Source: Acanthornis magna (Eukaryota > Chordata > Aves > Passeriformes > Acanthizidae). Taken from it: 64,000 bases of DNA. The notes beneath the pieces were generated by a model, which searched no databases, was not told the origin of the DNA, and worked only from the letters and a program-made list of their open reading frames with translations. Made by a program: the position numbers and the translations under genes. The stretch lies in contig JAWUZG010000029.1 of NCBI GenBank assembly GCA_036785705.1, positions 12,849,501-12,913,500 on the forward strand, in the 5' to 3' direction. Shown in pieces: positions 39,201 through 51,560 of the stretch. Each line of letters opens with the position of its first letter. Within the stretch, counting starts at the first letter, position 1.

Positions 39201-40309
39201 TTTCTTTTCTTTTTTGCTATAACATTCCTCTGAAATATTTGAGCACCTCTCTGCCAATGATATACATGCACAGTGCTGGATTTGACTAAAGGAATTATGA
39301 GAAATCAGTACTTGTCAAGTATTTTATTCCTGTTTAGAGTCCCACATATTTACTAGAGAAAAAATAACAAGGAAAAAGGAAAGAGGGAGATATAATTGTC
39401 AGTGTTCACTGCTTGGTGCCGGAACTATCCCGTGCTTCTGAGCAGAGAGGGTCTAAGGGAGCACACAGAGATGATATTGCTTATAGATGACACTGGTTTA
39501 AATCATTATGTACCACTCTAGAAACGCACTAAGCAGTGAGGAATCAGTCTGGTTACTGCAATCTGGTTGCCTTTAAAGCAGACTCTTAAAGGAAAGAGGA
39601 ATTAAGCCCACTGAGAGTCCAGCTTCCAGGATGCTGACTGAGAGCCACAGAAAGCTATTAGACACAAAAAAAAGGTTCTGGTTCTGGCACTTGCAATGAG
39701 ACTTGATCAGCTTCACCTGAAATCCCTCAGTCCAATTTATAGTGAGGTGAGAAATAGTTCTGTTTCTTTGTCAAATAGATTTTGTCATTGTGGAAACTGG
39801 AAACAGCATACCCATCTAGTGCCACCTGTGATAAGAACATTACTTTTGGCATGGTGTTTTTGGCCTGATGTACTGGTGGATATCTTCACTGGACTCTTCT
39901 CTCAAATATCTGCTTCACACAGAGCTGGTGACTAGAATGCAAGGACCATCGCTCAGAGCATCTTTCTGTGTTTCCAAGTGACAGTCTTGCGGGCTCTTCT
40001 CTCCAGCAAACACTGTACCCACAGAGAAAACAAGATTAAAATAGTATCACGTGGCTGTTTATTTTGTTTATAATCACACACCCCTTGTTCGCTTACTATA
40101 CAATCTTGGCAGTTCATTGAGCAGCTAATATACTAAAAAATCCCTGTGGATTCTGCTTATCTAAATGCCATCTGAGGGCTACAATCATCAGCTCATCAAG
40201 CTGGAAGCACAAGCTGGTCAATGCTCTGACAACATTCCCAGTACTAATGGAATACTGGTGGTTTGCATTTTGACTAAATAATCTCAAAGTATTTTTTAGA
40301 GGCAAAGTA

Positions 40310-40531
40310 TTAAGCCTCCCACTGCTCCAGGGAGTGTAGCGAATGAGTAACTGTGGAGGAAGCCAAACAAACAGATTTGTGCTTGTACTTAAGCGGGAAA
40401 AAAACCGGAACCTCTGCCTGAGTATTAATTTCAAAGCCCTCTTTCTCTCCATCCACAACAATGCCACAGGGAGTGATGCAGAGATCAGACTGCATCTTGG
40501 GCAGCTTGAACATGTCTTTTAGGGAGGTCAT
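40310..40531 (-). CDS. Coding-looking ORF or alternative first exon, unrecognised
   Basis: A 73-codon minus-strand ORF with an ATG at 40529-40531 (A at -3) and an in-frame stop 7 codons upstream. The first 40 residues, MTSLKDMFKLPKMQ and onward through a CITPCGIVVDGEKEG segment, look like real protein in residue mix and codon choice (many CTG, AAG, ATC, GAG and CCC codons). Beyond about 40411 a T7 run and irregular composition make coding less likely. A GT at 40410-40411, after codon GAG, is a phase-0 but weak donor; used, it would join STAC exon 2 in frame. A TATAAAAAG sequence lies at 40775-40783 on the same strand. I recognise no family, no signal peptide and no membrane segment. It may be an alternative STAC first exon, a small separate gene, a fossil exon or chance. 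Confidence 0.25.
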   Translation of the reverse strand: MTSLKDMFKLPKMQSDLCITPCGIVVDGEKEGFEINTQAEVPVFFPLKYKHKSVCLASSTVTHSLHSLEQWEA

Positions 40532-40774
40532 GATGAGATTGAAACACTGCTACACAGACATCTAGACCAGGAAAACGAAGAATGCTGCATCCTCTTGTGA
40601 CAGCGAGAAATGTTTGAGAAGGGGAGAAGAGGATGTAATTATAAAAGATGGAATTTAGCCAAGATACAGCATGTAATATGTTCAGTCTTACAAAAAGCAT
40701 GGCAGTACCTTTAAATAACCAGCGACAGTCCCGACCTGATTTTACATCTCTGCCGGCAATAAGATTCCTTCTCA

Positions 40775-40783
40775 CTTTTTATA
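40775..40783 (-). promoter_or_regulatory. TATA-like element upstream of the 40.5 kb ORF
   Basis: TATAAAAAG on the minus strand, about 245 bp before the ATG at 40531. It matches the TATA-box consensus, but such matches arise often by chance in AT-rich DNA. Confidence 0.2.
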
Positions 40784-41560
40784 GGAATGCGATATAAAAA
40801 GAAGAATCAGTAGCAACATTTCCTGCAACTCACAGATGCTCCTAGAAATTCCTGCCTTTTAATAGCCATTCACTGCTTTGGTCCATTATGACTGTAACAG
40901 GAATGACCTGAACCGGTTCACTGAGTTGCTGCAGTGGTGATTTAGCCATGTACTAAATCCTTTCAGGGTGTCCATACCACAAAAAATTTAGAGGTAATAG
41001 AGTTATGATAAATAACGTAATCTCCTCTACTATTTCTAGACTCTGCTTCACTTCTGTTTCCTTGGATAGTCATTAAGACTCTTCCTGGTGACTGTCAGTA
41101 CCAGTCAGAATGGTCTCATGTAATCATACCACCTTAGCCAGGTCTATGACCCTTTTATTCTCAGCATTTTCCAGGATATGGTGGGAGGAAGTCCCAACAG
41201 TGTAACTATGCTGGATCTCAGGCTTCTTTTTCTTTTCTGAAAGGTTTTTGATAGAAGGGGGCTTCAATCACTTCTTTCTTCCCTAGACCTTCCTTGACCT
41301 GAATTGCTCCTTAAATTCCTTTGTCTGGTTGTTAGCCTTTCCAGGCGTGAGCTGGGTATTACAGCTTGCAGTGCTTTACTGGATTTGTTTCAGGTTCCTG
41401 TTCTTTCCATTTACTCTGGTATTGAATACCGTCATCATGAGCTATTTCTTAACTAATGTCAGTGAAAATGCATTGAGAGCAATGTTTTGCTTAGACTGTA
41501 AATAGAATCCAAAATAAGATCTGGCAAACATTCCCAGCATAACTAGTGGTGAACACAAGG

Positions 41561-41580
41561 ATATATATATATATATATAT
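41561..41580. repeat. (AT)10 microsatellite
   Basis: Ten perfect AT units upstream of STAC. Confidence 0.95.
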
Positions 41581-44500
41581 GGTTGGCTTTTTTTTCTACA
41601 GATATCTTATGGGTATGCACCAATCTTTAACAGACTGTGCATGCACAGTATTTCCTGTCTTAGGTAGTTACAGCATGCTTGTCACTGTAATATTTAGGCA
41701 CAAACATGCATGCTGAATGCAAAATGAACCTCACTGGTGACTGCAAACCTGCATCTGCTGTACTAGCATATTTTGCTTAGGAAGAAAAAAGGTTTCTCAG
41801 TGTGCTAATGACCTTGGTCAGGAAAGGGGGCTTTTCTACAGGGTGTGTAGAACTCTGTAGTGCACAGCAAATCTTTTAAATGCCTTTGGACATCAAAGAA
41901 CAAAAAGCTTTGTAGAAATAGAAGAAATTATCATTATCAAGATTAACATTTCACTCTATCAGATTAGTGCATGTGTCAACTGGAATAGAAGTGTGTATGA
42001 TGAGGGTTGCACACAATTATGTAATTTAGTATAAAGATCTATCACAGCTCTCAAACAAGAATAAAGGAAGCAATTGTTCAGCCCCTTATAAATTGGATGA
42101 AAAATCGAATATCTTGCAGACCAAATATATTCAGTTTCTTCCCTGTTTGTTGATAAGATGCAAAATTTGAAAGATATTGATGGTAGCTGGGTTGCTAGCT
42201 CTCCACATAATTACCAAATCAAAATAGAAACGGAAATAAAATTTTAATTGAGCAAGAAGTAAACTTTAAAAACACTGCAAGTAGTTATCTATAACGATTT
42301 TTATTGTTCTGTTTGAAAGAATAAAAACTCTAAGAGCTCAGTGAAAAATGGTAATAGGAAGGTAAGTTTGTCTTCTTAATAAAGACAAGACTACCACTAT
42401 TCTGTGAGCCTATGAAAGATACCATTTTTAAAGTATTCAAGTCAATGTAGATAGAAAAATATCAGATCTTACTATTAAGACTACAACCAGTATTTAAACC
42501 ACTAAGCATTGTAGTTGAGAACCTTTAAAACCTGGTTTCTTCATAGAAATAACATCTACTTTTTTTTGTGCTTCATTTCATACAGTTGTTTTACCTTGCT
42601 GCTTAAAGCAATAGGAGAGGATTTGATTACTGATGTCCATTTGAAATCTCAACTCAGAGCATCCTGGAGTCACTGCTTCTTTTGATAGTTACATATCACA
42701 GCTTCTTATTATTCAAAGGGGTCAAGCTCAGCTGCAAGAGCAAATGATTTTACTAGAAAAGATATTCAAGATTTTAGAAGTGTAAATGTCATAAAAGAGG
42801 AGAAATAAGAGAAAAATGAGGGGAAAATGTCCAAATCATGAGTGCCTTTACCTTCCTCATTCATAAATATTCGTATTTTTCATTGGAATCAAGAAAAAAA
42901 ACACTCAAGGTTTCCTTATGTTTGTTAGTCATACCACCTGCTGTAATACCACTCAATAATTGTCATTCTGATGTCTTAGAATCTGTCTGAATTGTTCAGA
43001 CAGGGTAGGATTGCACACCGGACACAGTAAGAACTGGATCTCTCCTGCTGTTTCCATGGAAAGGGGCATCTCAAATGCACATGCCTAATAACTGAGGTCT
43101 ATGATTTCAGACTTTGAATAAACAGGGTACTTAAGTATGTTGGAGATTTACCATATAATTGGTCAAAATGATTTTGGTAAGATAACCGAGGCACTGAAAG
43201 TTAATGAATGATGATTTAGGAAATATATCTCTATAATTTTAAAATTTTATTTTCATTTTGCAACCTATAATTGTTCTGTGTCTTCTTAGACTCTTTACCT
43301 GGACCATGAGAAAATAAAAGGCTACTGAGCAATGAGCATTGGGATGGTTGAAATTTAGCCAAAGTCAGAGCTAACAGAACTGAGCACAGGTGGTTGGACA
43401 TACGTAAACTCAATACACCAACAATTAAAGAGAGCACAAGTTTATAGCAGAAGGGGTACCCATCGTCTCCCAATGTAAGGGATTGTTTCAAACTAGAACA
43501 TTCCTCTGGAAGGCCATATACAAGGAAATCCAGCTGACTTTGCAGTCCACACACCCACTCAACATTCAAGAGATGAAACATTAGGAAAAGATAATTTCTG
43601 TCAGAAAAAGACTTTGATTCACTGGAAAACATGAGAAAGTTCTACTGATTGGACTGGAATATAGAGGATTCTGCCTTCACAAAGGGATGCGATCCTCCTT
43701 CTGATATGAACTTCTGCAAACAGAAAATTTGTTTGTAAACTGTGAGTTCTTCAAGCTATGTATTGTTCTATTTTGAACTTGTACAGCAATGAGTAGGTAG
43801 TTTGGGATTCTGTCAGGTCTTAAATATTACAGAAAACAAATAATCATTTTAAAAAGTGGATATGTGCTTACTCAATCCCAGTGGCCCTGCAAATCTAACT
43901 TGTGGAATAAAATCACTGTGATCAAAAATTTTATCTCCAAAATTTTCCCTTTGCCGCTCCCCTCCTCACAGTTTGTTATGATAAACAGAGTGCTGTTCTG
44001 CACTGATTACTAAAAACTGGAGGAATTAGTATAAAACCATTTTCCTTTTTAAGAAAAGCACAGTGCTGTTTTCAAACTTGATAGCTTAAGCAAAGACATT
44101 GAAATAAAAAGGTGGAATCTAAATCGTAATTGTATATCCACACATATCCACATATTTATCACAGTAGTGGCTTCATGTATTGTAGACATGTTGAACGATA
44201 AGGACTTATGCACAGGAGAGATGGGGAAAAAAATCACTGCACTAAGGACTCTGTACATCAAAAGTAGTGGTGTAGAGAATGATTTGATTTAGAAAAAAAA
44301 TTTCTGCTCTGTATTTCTTGACCCTCTAATGTGAGCTTAGTATAGGAAATCTGTTTTTATCTTCCCCATAGAAAAGCAAAGAATGTGGAGTGATGTGGAT
44401 GATATGCTTCAACTGCAGATAGTTGGTAAAGGTTTTGAATTCTTCTGGATCTATTTTTTTAATCCATTGCACTCAGTGGAATTATAAGGATGTTTGCAAT

Positions 44501-45329
44501 ATGTTTTAAGAGCCATTTCTCCATGAACTGTAATACACTGTTCTCAGATCATCCTGGGATTTTTCAAAAATGCTTAATGGACCTTTCTCTTATGCCACAG
44601 ATGTGAAACCTGCCTTCCTTTGGCCTAGGCTGAAAAAGCTGGACCATAATCAAGCACTCAGCTGAAAATCCTACCACCACTTTTGTCCAAAACACTTTAG
44701 GCCTATTTTTCTGGCTGTTATTATCTTATTATGTTTTGTTTTTCTTTTTGTTTTTTTATTATTAGTCACCTAAAAATTCCTCCTGGACCCCATGCTCAGA
44801 AACAAAAAGTAATATGGTGTTGGCTTCACTCACCTCTTAGCCATATTTTTTACTTCTTAAAAAATCAGGATTGAAAGCTTTATTTTAGTGAACCAAAACT
44901 TTATCTGATCCAAATGCAAAAAGTAAGTTGTAAGTAGCATAAAATACACGGTAACAGCAGCTGAAAATATTTTTTTCCAGTCCTTTATTGTCAGGTGGTG
45001 TTCACTTAGCAGTTGGTAAATAGGCTATTAAAAAAGACTTGGGGACAATTTTCCAATAGACATGAATGACACTCAAGTCTTGAACTTTCGTTAACAACAG
45101 ACAGATAAAGCTAATATTTTAGTTTAAAGAGAACACATCTCCCTCCCACCCAGAGAGGCACATTTTGAAAATTACCGTAAAAGTTTCTGTGACAGCTGTA
45201 AGAAACATCTCTGAGCAATACAGCTTTGCACATGAAGTTTCAGTCCTATTATTCTATTGACATGGGAGAGTCATTCACATTCAGCTACCAAAAAATAAAT
45301 ATTTTGAAAAAGGATTGTCTTAAAGGGAA

Positions 45330-45371
45330 AAATCCTGGGACCACTGAAATCAGTAAAAGATCCCAGGATTT
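45330..45371. repeat. Inverted repeat with 11-bp perfect arms
   Basis: AAATCCTGGGA (45330-45340) pairs exactly with TCCCAGGATTT (45361-45371) across a 20-nt loop. The stem is too short for a typical microRNA precursor. Confidence 0.8.
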
Positions 45372-46353
45372 CATCCTTTCAACCAAATTTAAGTGGTTCC
45401 AGTTAGGCATGTCTGCTGCTATCTGTGGGAATAGAATGATCCCAAAAAAACAGGTCATAACAGTTATCTGGCAAACAGATCAGACAGTGCTATTATAGTC
45501 AGCATGCAAGCCATTTTCCCTGTTAATTATGTGCGTCTAATGTCAGAGATCTAATTATCCAAGAAAAAATTAAAATTCCTAAAAGAGCACAGAACTGAAA
45601 AAAACTGGAATATGGCCAAACATCCCTGAAGTTCTAACTTATTGATATATTAGCCTGAGTGATCAGCATCAATTCTATGTTTTAACTATGTTGTTAGTTG
45701 TTTTTTTTCAAGTGGAATGAAGAAATAGAAAAAAAATAATTGGATTTATTACTCTCAAATGCTTACCTCTTTCCAGGGCTTTTTGTATCATGTAATTGTA
45801 TCAAATTATGCTGATTATTTTTTTCTTTCCATCCTTGTGAGAGAAGCATCTCCTGAAACATAGAAAATTATTTTGTGAAACAGAGTTTTACACCAGAGTT
45901 CATTTTATCGCTGAGAAGACCACTCAAAAATTCCTAAAGGCATGGAAGAATACAAATAACTGCTCTGTTGAATAGTTAAGCTTATCAATTGTGATTAATA
46001 TTTAAAATAGAAATTAAAATTTAGGTGAAATTTCTTTCTGAAAGCATAAGTTTTCTCTGTATAGATGTCCAGCTTGTTTCAAAAAATGAGTTAGATATTG
46101 TGATGATGAGTATTGCTTCTTTCCATCTTCTGCCTAGAAGCTCCCTGAGCTGAGGACCAGGCCTCTTGGGAAGCACTATCCATGTCAACAGCACCTTTGC
46201 ATTTGGCAACTTTGTCTCAATGTCTCCAGCCAAAATACCTTGTCATCCTCTTTAGTGGAGATGCTGTGGGACTGTGCTCTTCACACAGAAAATTGAAACA
46301 AAAGTGAGTGGAAGAAACAGGAAAATTCTGTGAAATGTCCAGGCGTTGGGTTG

Positions 46354-46363
46354 CCCCCCCCCC
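46354..46363. repeat. C10 homopolymer
   Basis: Ten uninterrupted C in otherwise mixed sequence. Confidence 0.95.
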
Positions 46364-48877
46364 ACTGGAAAGCAGGGGAGCCATAACTCAACTTGCATCT
46401 GAAGACATATGTGGAAGTTTCATTTTTTTAAATCTTGTAATTTTTTTTTTTTAGATCTAGCCTAAAGTCTCTGTTCCCAAGTTTCAACTTCTCTACTAGC
46501 AGAGGGTATAATATGAGCTGAGGGCAAGTTTGTAGAAGAATTCACCAAAAGGAGGAACAAGTATTAACTTGACATTACAGAAAGTATATTAGCTACATCA
46601 CCTGGGACCACAGATGAGACAAAAATTAATGGAATCATTGCTCTCATTTTTTAAGAATCTATCCACAAGGGAGCAACTTGACAAAATATCAGTCACTATT
46701 TTAAACGAGAAAGCCAAACCAATTTGTTTTAGCTGTCAGACATTCCGATGCAGAAAGGACAGTCCCCGTTTTTAGCACACACATTCCTATTTTCTGTACT
46801 TTTCTGCATAGCCTGTCTCACAAAGAAGTGTAACTATTCCAATGCATTTCAGCACAGTTTAAAAGCCATGTCCCTGTTTCAGCCTCAGGAGTTCCTATTA
46901 ATTCCATTCAAATGTTATATGTTAATTCAGAACACAAGGGTTTTCTGCTTTAATTAGTCACCTTAGTTATCAGCTCATATTCCACTATCTGTGCTGGCCA
47001 TGTAAATGTTTTATATATTCCCCACAACAGTAGCTTTGATATTGGGGGCCCTATCCAACAAATGGTTTGCCAGGTCTCTCAAAAAAATTTAACCTACTAT
47101 TTTTTCACTCAGAGTATACTACAACACTATAATCTCTATTGGGATTTATTGGCAGATAGATGTAAAGCAGCATGGTTGCCAGCTTAGGTAGTACTGTAGC
47201 CAGCTGGATAAGTTTTCCCGGTGTGGAGGAGGTGAATTGCTGCTCAACGAGAGCGTTGCTGGTGTCTTGGCCTTTGTTAAGACTCACTAGAGACCTGGAA
47301 GAAAGCCATCAGCTGTAAGCTTTCTTGGGGGACAGTTTCTAAAGGCATGTGAACATGCCCCTTTGTGCTGTTGCTTGAGGATTTTCCCTTTCTCCCCAGA
47401 GGGGAAGGAAAGTCCATGCAGTTATACAGTGATTTGTCTATCAATGTGTTTGATAGAACCTGTGTGCCTGTGTTCACACCGTGTGGACTCAGGAACTGAC
47501 TTCAGGCAGATTTCAGAACACATTCAGGAGAAAGCTAGGGTTTGATCAGTGATTAGCTGATGGAGGTGAGAGGAAAAATTGCTTCCTGTTTATTAGAAAT
47601 GAACACCTATGCACCATAGACTCATCGGTTTGGTGCAAGCATGATGGTCTCTTATTCAAGCTGAAGTGGTGTTTTTTTATTCCTTAAAATTCTAATTCAA
47701 CAATGTAAAGTATCCTATCAAAGACTGTTGAGCCCTCCCTAAGCCCAGCTCTTCAGCTGTAATGCCTTAAGCCATGTTGGCATGAAGACTAATACCTGTA
47801 ATACTTACTGAGACACCAAACATAGCTCCTAACTCCCTTGCTCTTAGACCACTGCAAACTACCCTCTCCCACCCACACTCTACCTCTACCTTTGACTGCA
47901 ATAGTTGTGCACAATTTATCTCATCTCTCCAGACAAACCTCTCCAGTGTTTAACATTTATGATGTGGGCAAAGCCTTTCAAACCTGTGAGTCACTACAGC
48001 TTGGTCAGGACATGTGGGTGCATGAAGGGAGGAAGGAGTGTGCTTGTGGAAATGCTTTGATTTCTTATCTGTCATGTGTCTGAAGCAAGACTTTTTCGAG
48101 ACAGCTATTCATGAGCAGTGGTCTTCTATAAAAGTAGGTAATGCACTGAGTATATTGTATTCAAATAATCTTTTAATTCTGAATGCAAAATTGTTTGTGG
48201 ATGTCAGCTGTACACAGTGATGTATATTTGAAGTGGAAAATGGATCAAATGTTGCATAGTGCTGAGGCTGTAATGTCTTCCTTCTCTTCCAAAATGAAAC
48301 AATTTGGGGTTTTTTATCCCTTAAGAATAAACAAAGGTAAAAGACCAGAATATTAAGAACTCAGTTCCTGTCAAGGAATGTTGGGCTTAGTTTTGCTGGG
48401 ACAGATACATGGATGGTGGATTTACTGCAGTGCTTTCAAAGTTAATGGCAGCACTCTAAATTTGCACAGCAGAACATCAGATTATGAAACACTCTCACAT
48501 GCAATCAAATGAAACTGCAAAAAGTATCTGTGATTTTGATGTAAATCTGTCAGGTGGTTCATCTGTTTTAGAGGAACATGATTTCTGAAAATTTTGATGC
48601 ACTTGATATTAACTGTTACTTAACCGTAGCAGAAACTGAACCCAGCAGAGCACTTGATAGTTTTAGGTTTAGAGATATTTAGAGACATTTTCATTACAAG
48701 GCTCAACAAAAAGGAACATTTGCCCATATTAAATTCACAGCCCATATTAGATAGCACAGCATTCCTGTGACTGCTTGTCAAAGTCAATGGATAACTTGAA
48801 GGCTATAATGTAAGAGCTATAGTTTCTCCGAGAGAAGAGCAATTGAACATTCAGGAGAGTTCAAAATCCAATTTGAC

Positions 48878-48897
48878 ATATATATATATATATATAT
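48878..48897. repeat. (AT)10 microsatellite
   Basis: Ten perfect AT units, starting after GAC at 48875-48877. Confidence 0.95.
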
Positions 48898-51499
48898 GAA
48901 TGTTGCAAATGCTTTTCTGGGCACAGTGTGCTGAAATAATTACTTTGATTTCAAAAATTACAGCCAACAGACAATTAGCTCCTGGGCCACCCCTATGGAG
49001 CGAATAAATCTCATGAATCGAAACATCTCTGACTTTTGGATGTAAAAGACAAACCAATGTCTGAATTCTGCTTCCCACCATGGAGCCTCCTTCTCTCTCC
49101 TGTTTACCTCTTGGTCTTTCAGCACAGAAGTCAGGCAGCTTGTTCCAGACACAGCCCTGTGTCATCCTTCCTGTTGCTCCAGTGTAACTCATCATCAGCC
49201 TTCTCATGTGTTTTCATGATACTTCTTCTAGAAAAATCTGTTTCTTATGCAACACTGGAAACTGCATTTCTGAGGTCAATGGTCCTAAGCAAATGTCTCT
49301 GTCCCTGGAGTAGAACTGAATGGGATCACTGAGTTATGCAAGGGCTGCAAGAGCTGGGGCCTAAAACTACATCAGCTCCATGTTCACAGCCCTTGGAACA
49401 AGGACAGTGTGCATTTTGTTTATACCTTCTAAAATACAGATTTAAAGCAATCTGGGATGGCCAAACTACCTTTAAATGGAACACAAGTTTAATCAACCTG
49501 CACTAATCTTCATGTATAGATCCCTCTTTTATGAATGTCTGTCCAAATCCTTAATCTTTGAACTTCATGGTTGTTTTTTTCTCTCAATGCACAACATAAA
49601 ACTAAGATCTCAATGTATTTGTAGCATAGCTCACCCACAACATGTCAGCAGGACAGGTTTGTTCTTCAGCATTACACTGGTCATGTGTCTTTGCTTCAGG
49701 CTGGCAGAGTGGCTCACAAAGGGCCTCAGCAAAGGTTCATTTAACACAAAACAAAAGCAGTTAGAAATAAGGACACTGAGCCAAACACACCTCTCAATCA
49801 GGTTGGCTTGGCACTGTGAACCAATCAGCCTAATTAGACGGATATGATGAGGAGCTACTGTCCTCTCCAGAAAGACCCAACTGCACACAGAGCTGGCAAC
49901 AGTAATCAGCCTTTTGTTGGAGACAAGAAACAAAACACTAGTACCACAATTAAGATGGATTGACCCTCAGGTGCAGAACCTTGTCTACCTGTGTGTGTGT
50001 GGCACTGGGGAATTTTTAGGTTGTGGTGAAACTCTGTTCTAGTAGCTAGACTTACAGAGAAAAAAGAGTAAGAAGAATGAAGGATGTATATTAAGTTCTA
50101 GCGGAATTAATTGAAAACTGTCAAAACTGTGAGATGCTGAAAAAAAACCTCCAAAAGAGGCAATTATATACCTGCAGTTTTATGAAGTTATTTCTGTGTT
50201 AATACAAAAAAGAATTGAACAAAACTTATTTTAAAATGTTGAAATGAGGCAGAATTTCTTTTCATGCTGTTGTATCTGCACACTTTTTAAAAAAATCATA
50301 AGTTTCCACTGTTGTGATTATTACTATAATTTAGAAAATATTAATTGGAACACTATACAGACTAGAAGTGTCTGCAGTTACTGCCTGAAACAATAGCTTG
50401 GATGGATGTGAATTAGTTAATTCATCTCAGTTTATATTAACTCTGAAGACATATAAGAACAATACAATTAGCATTTTACTACTATTCATTTAATTTGAAA
50501 TACCTAGCTAAAGCACATATCTCAAAAACTCTAAACATAAAACCAAGCATTGTCTCTATGCATAAAACCCTCCTGGCAATATTCTGTATAATCAAGCATG
50601 AACATACATTCTTCCAACTTATTGGTTTTTTGGAGTTCCTCTGACAGAAACGTTTTCTTCAGACAAATGGTGTCTTTCGGCTCTTTTAAAAGAGTCCATT
50701 CTCAGCAAAATATGAACTTTCGATAAAGCTGTAACATCTTTTCTGGAGCTAAACTTGATAAAGCCTGAATTGGAAGATGCAGCTCCATTCATATTTGGGT
50801 TATATTCCTTGCCTGATACTCCAAGGACCTAGAAAACTGTGGGTCATTTTTGCAAAATAGTTTTTATTGAAGCTTTGCTTTAAATGGTCTTTAAGTTCGT
50901 CCAGGATCTGGTTAACCTAGCTACAAACTGCACCATGTTAGACAAAAGCCAAAATGCAGAAATGCCACAAAACAGAAATGCCAGAAAGCTTTGTCACATT
51001 TTTTTCCCCAGTAAAAGAAGGAACAAAAGTGAAAGACTTTGTTTTCTTCCAGTCTAATTCCTTTTACATGTCAGCAATATTGCTAGCTTTTTCTGCCCTC
51101 ACTTACATTTTCTTTCAGATGCAGATCTGGAAAGTAGTTCCCTGATTCTAAATTTGTGTCACAGGCACAATGAGCCAGTGGGAGATGAAGGCAGCGGAAT
51201 TCCACAGGCCCCCCATGGACTCCAATTAAAATGAGGGCCAGAAAGCAATTACTCTGTGAAAGTATATATATCTGCAGCCACCAGGGAGGGGTGGCATTAA
51301 TAAAGAGTTTTAATGCTGTTGCCTAATTAGGAGTAGGATAGCTAAGGTTAGCAGTTTTGCATGTTGCAGTGATTCAAAAAATGACAAAGAGGAGTGAGAA
51401 ATAGTACTTCTAAGATAAAGAAAGCTTCACTTTCAAGCTTGAGGCATCTACCCTTTCATCTGATAACTGCATGACAGATGGAAGGAAAAAGAGAGTCTA

Positions 51500-51560
51500 A
51501 GAATCACAGAATTGTCTAAGTTGGAAAAGACGTCTAAGATCACCCAGTACAACCGTTAAG
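51500..51560 (-). mobile_element. CR1 LINE 3' tail fragment
   Basis: A roughly 60-bp piece reading GAATCACAGAATTGTCTAAG, then GTTGGAAAAGACGTCTAAGA and TCACCCAGTACAACC on the plus strand. This is the reverse complement of a CR1 3' terminus and only the extreme tail is present. Confidence 0.8.

Noticed and set aside
40114..40467. 117-codon ORF overlapping the candidate exon in another frame
   Set aside because: It is the frame shadow of the 40310-40531 ORF and has poorer codon composition.
43231..43632. 133-codon minus-strand ORF
   Set aside because: Ser/Leu-rich without domain motifs, codon bias or splice context; likely a chance ORF.
49476..49847. 123-codon plus-strand ORF
   Set aside because: Protein-like order is lacking, and part of it overlaps a candidate regulatory segment.
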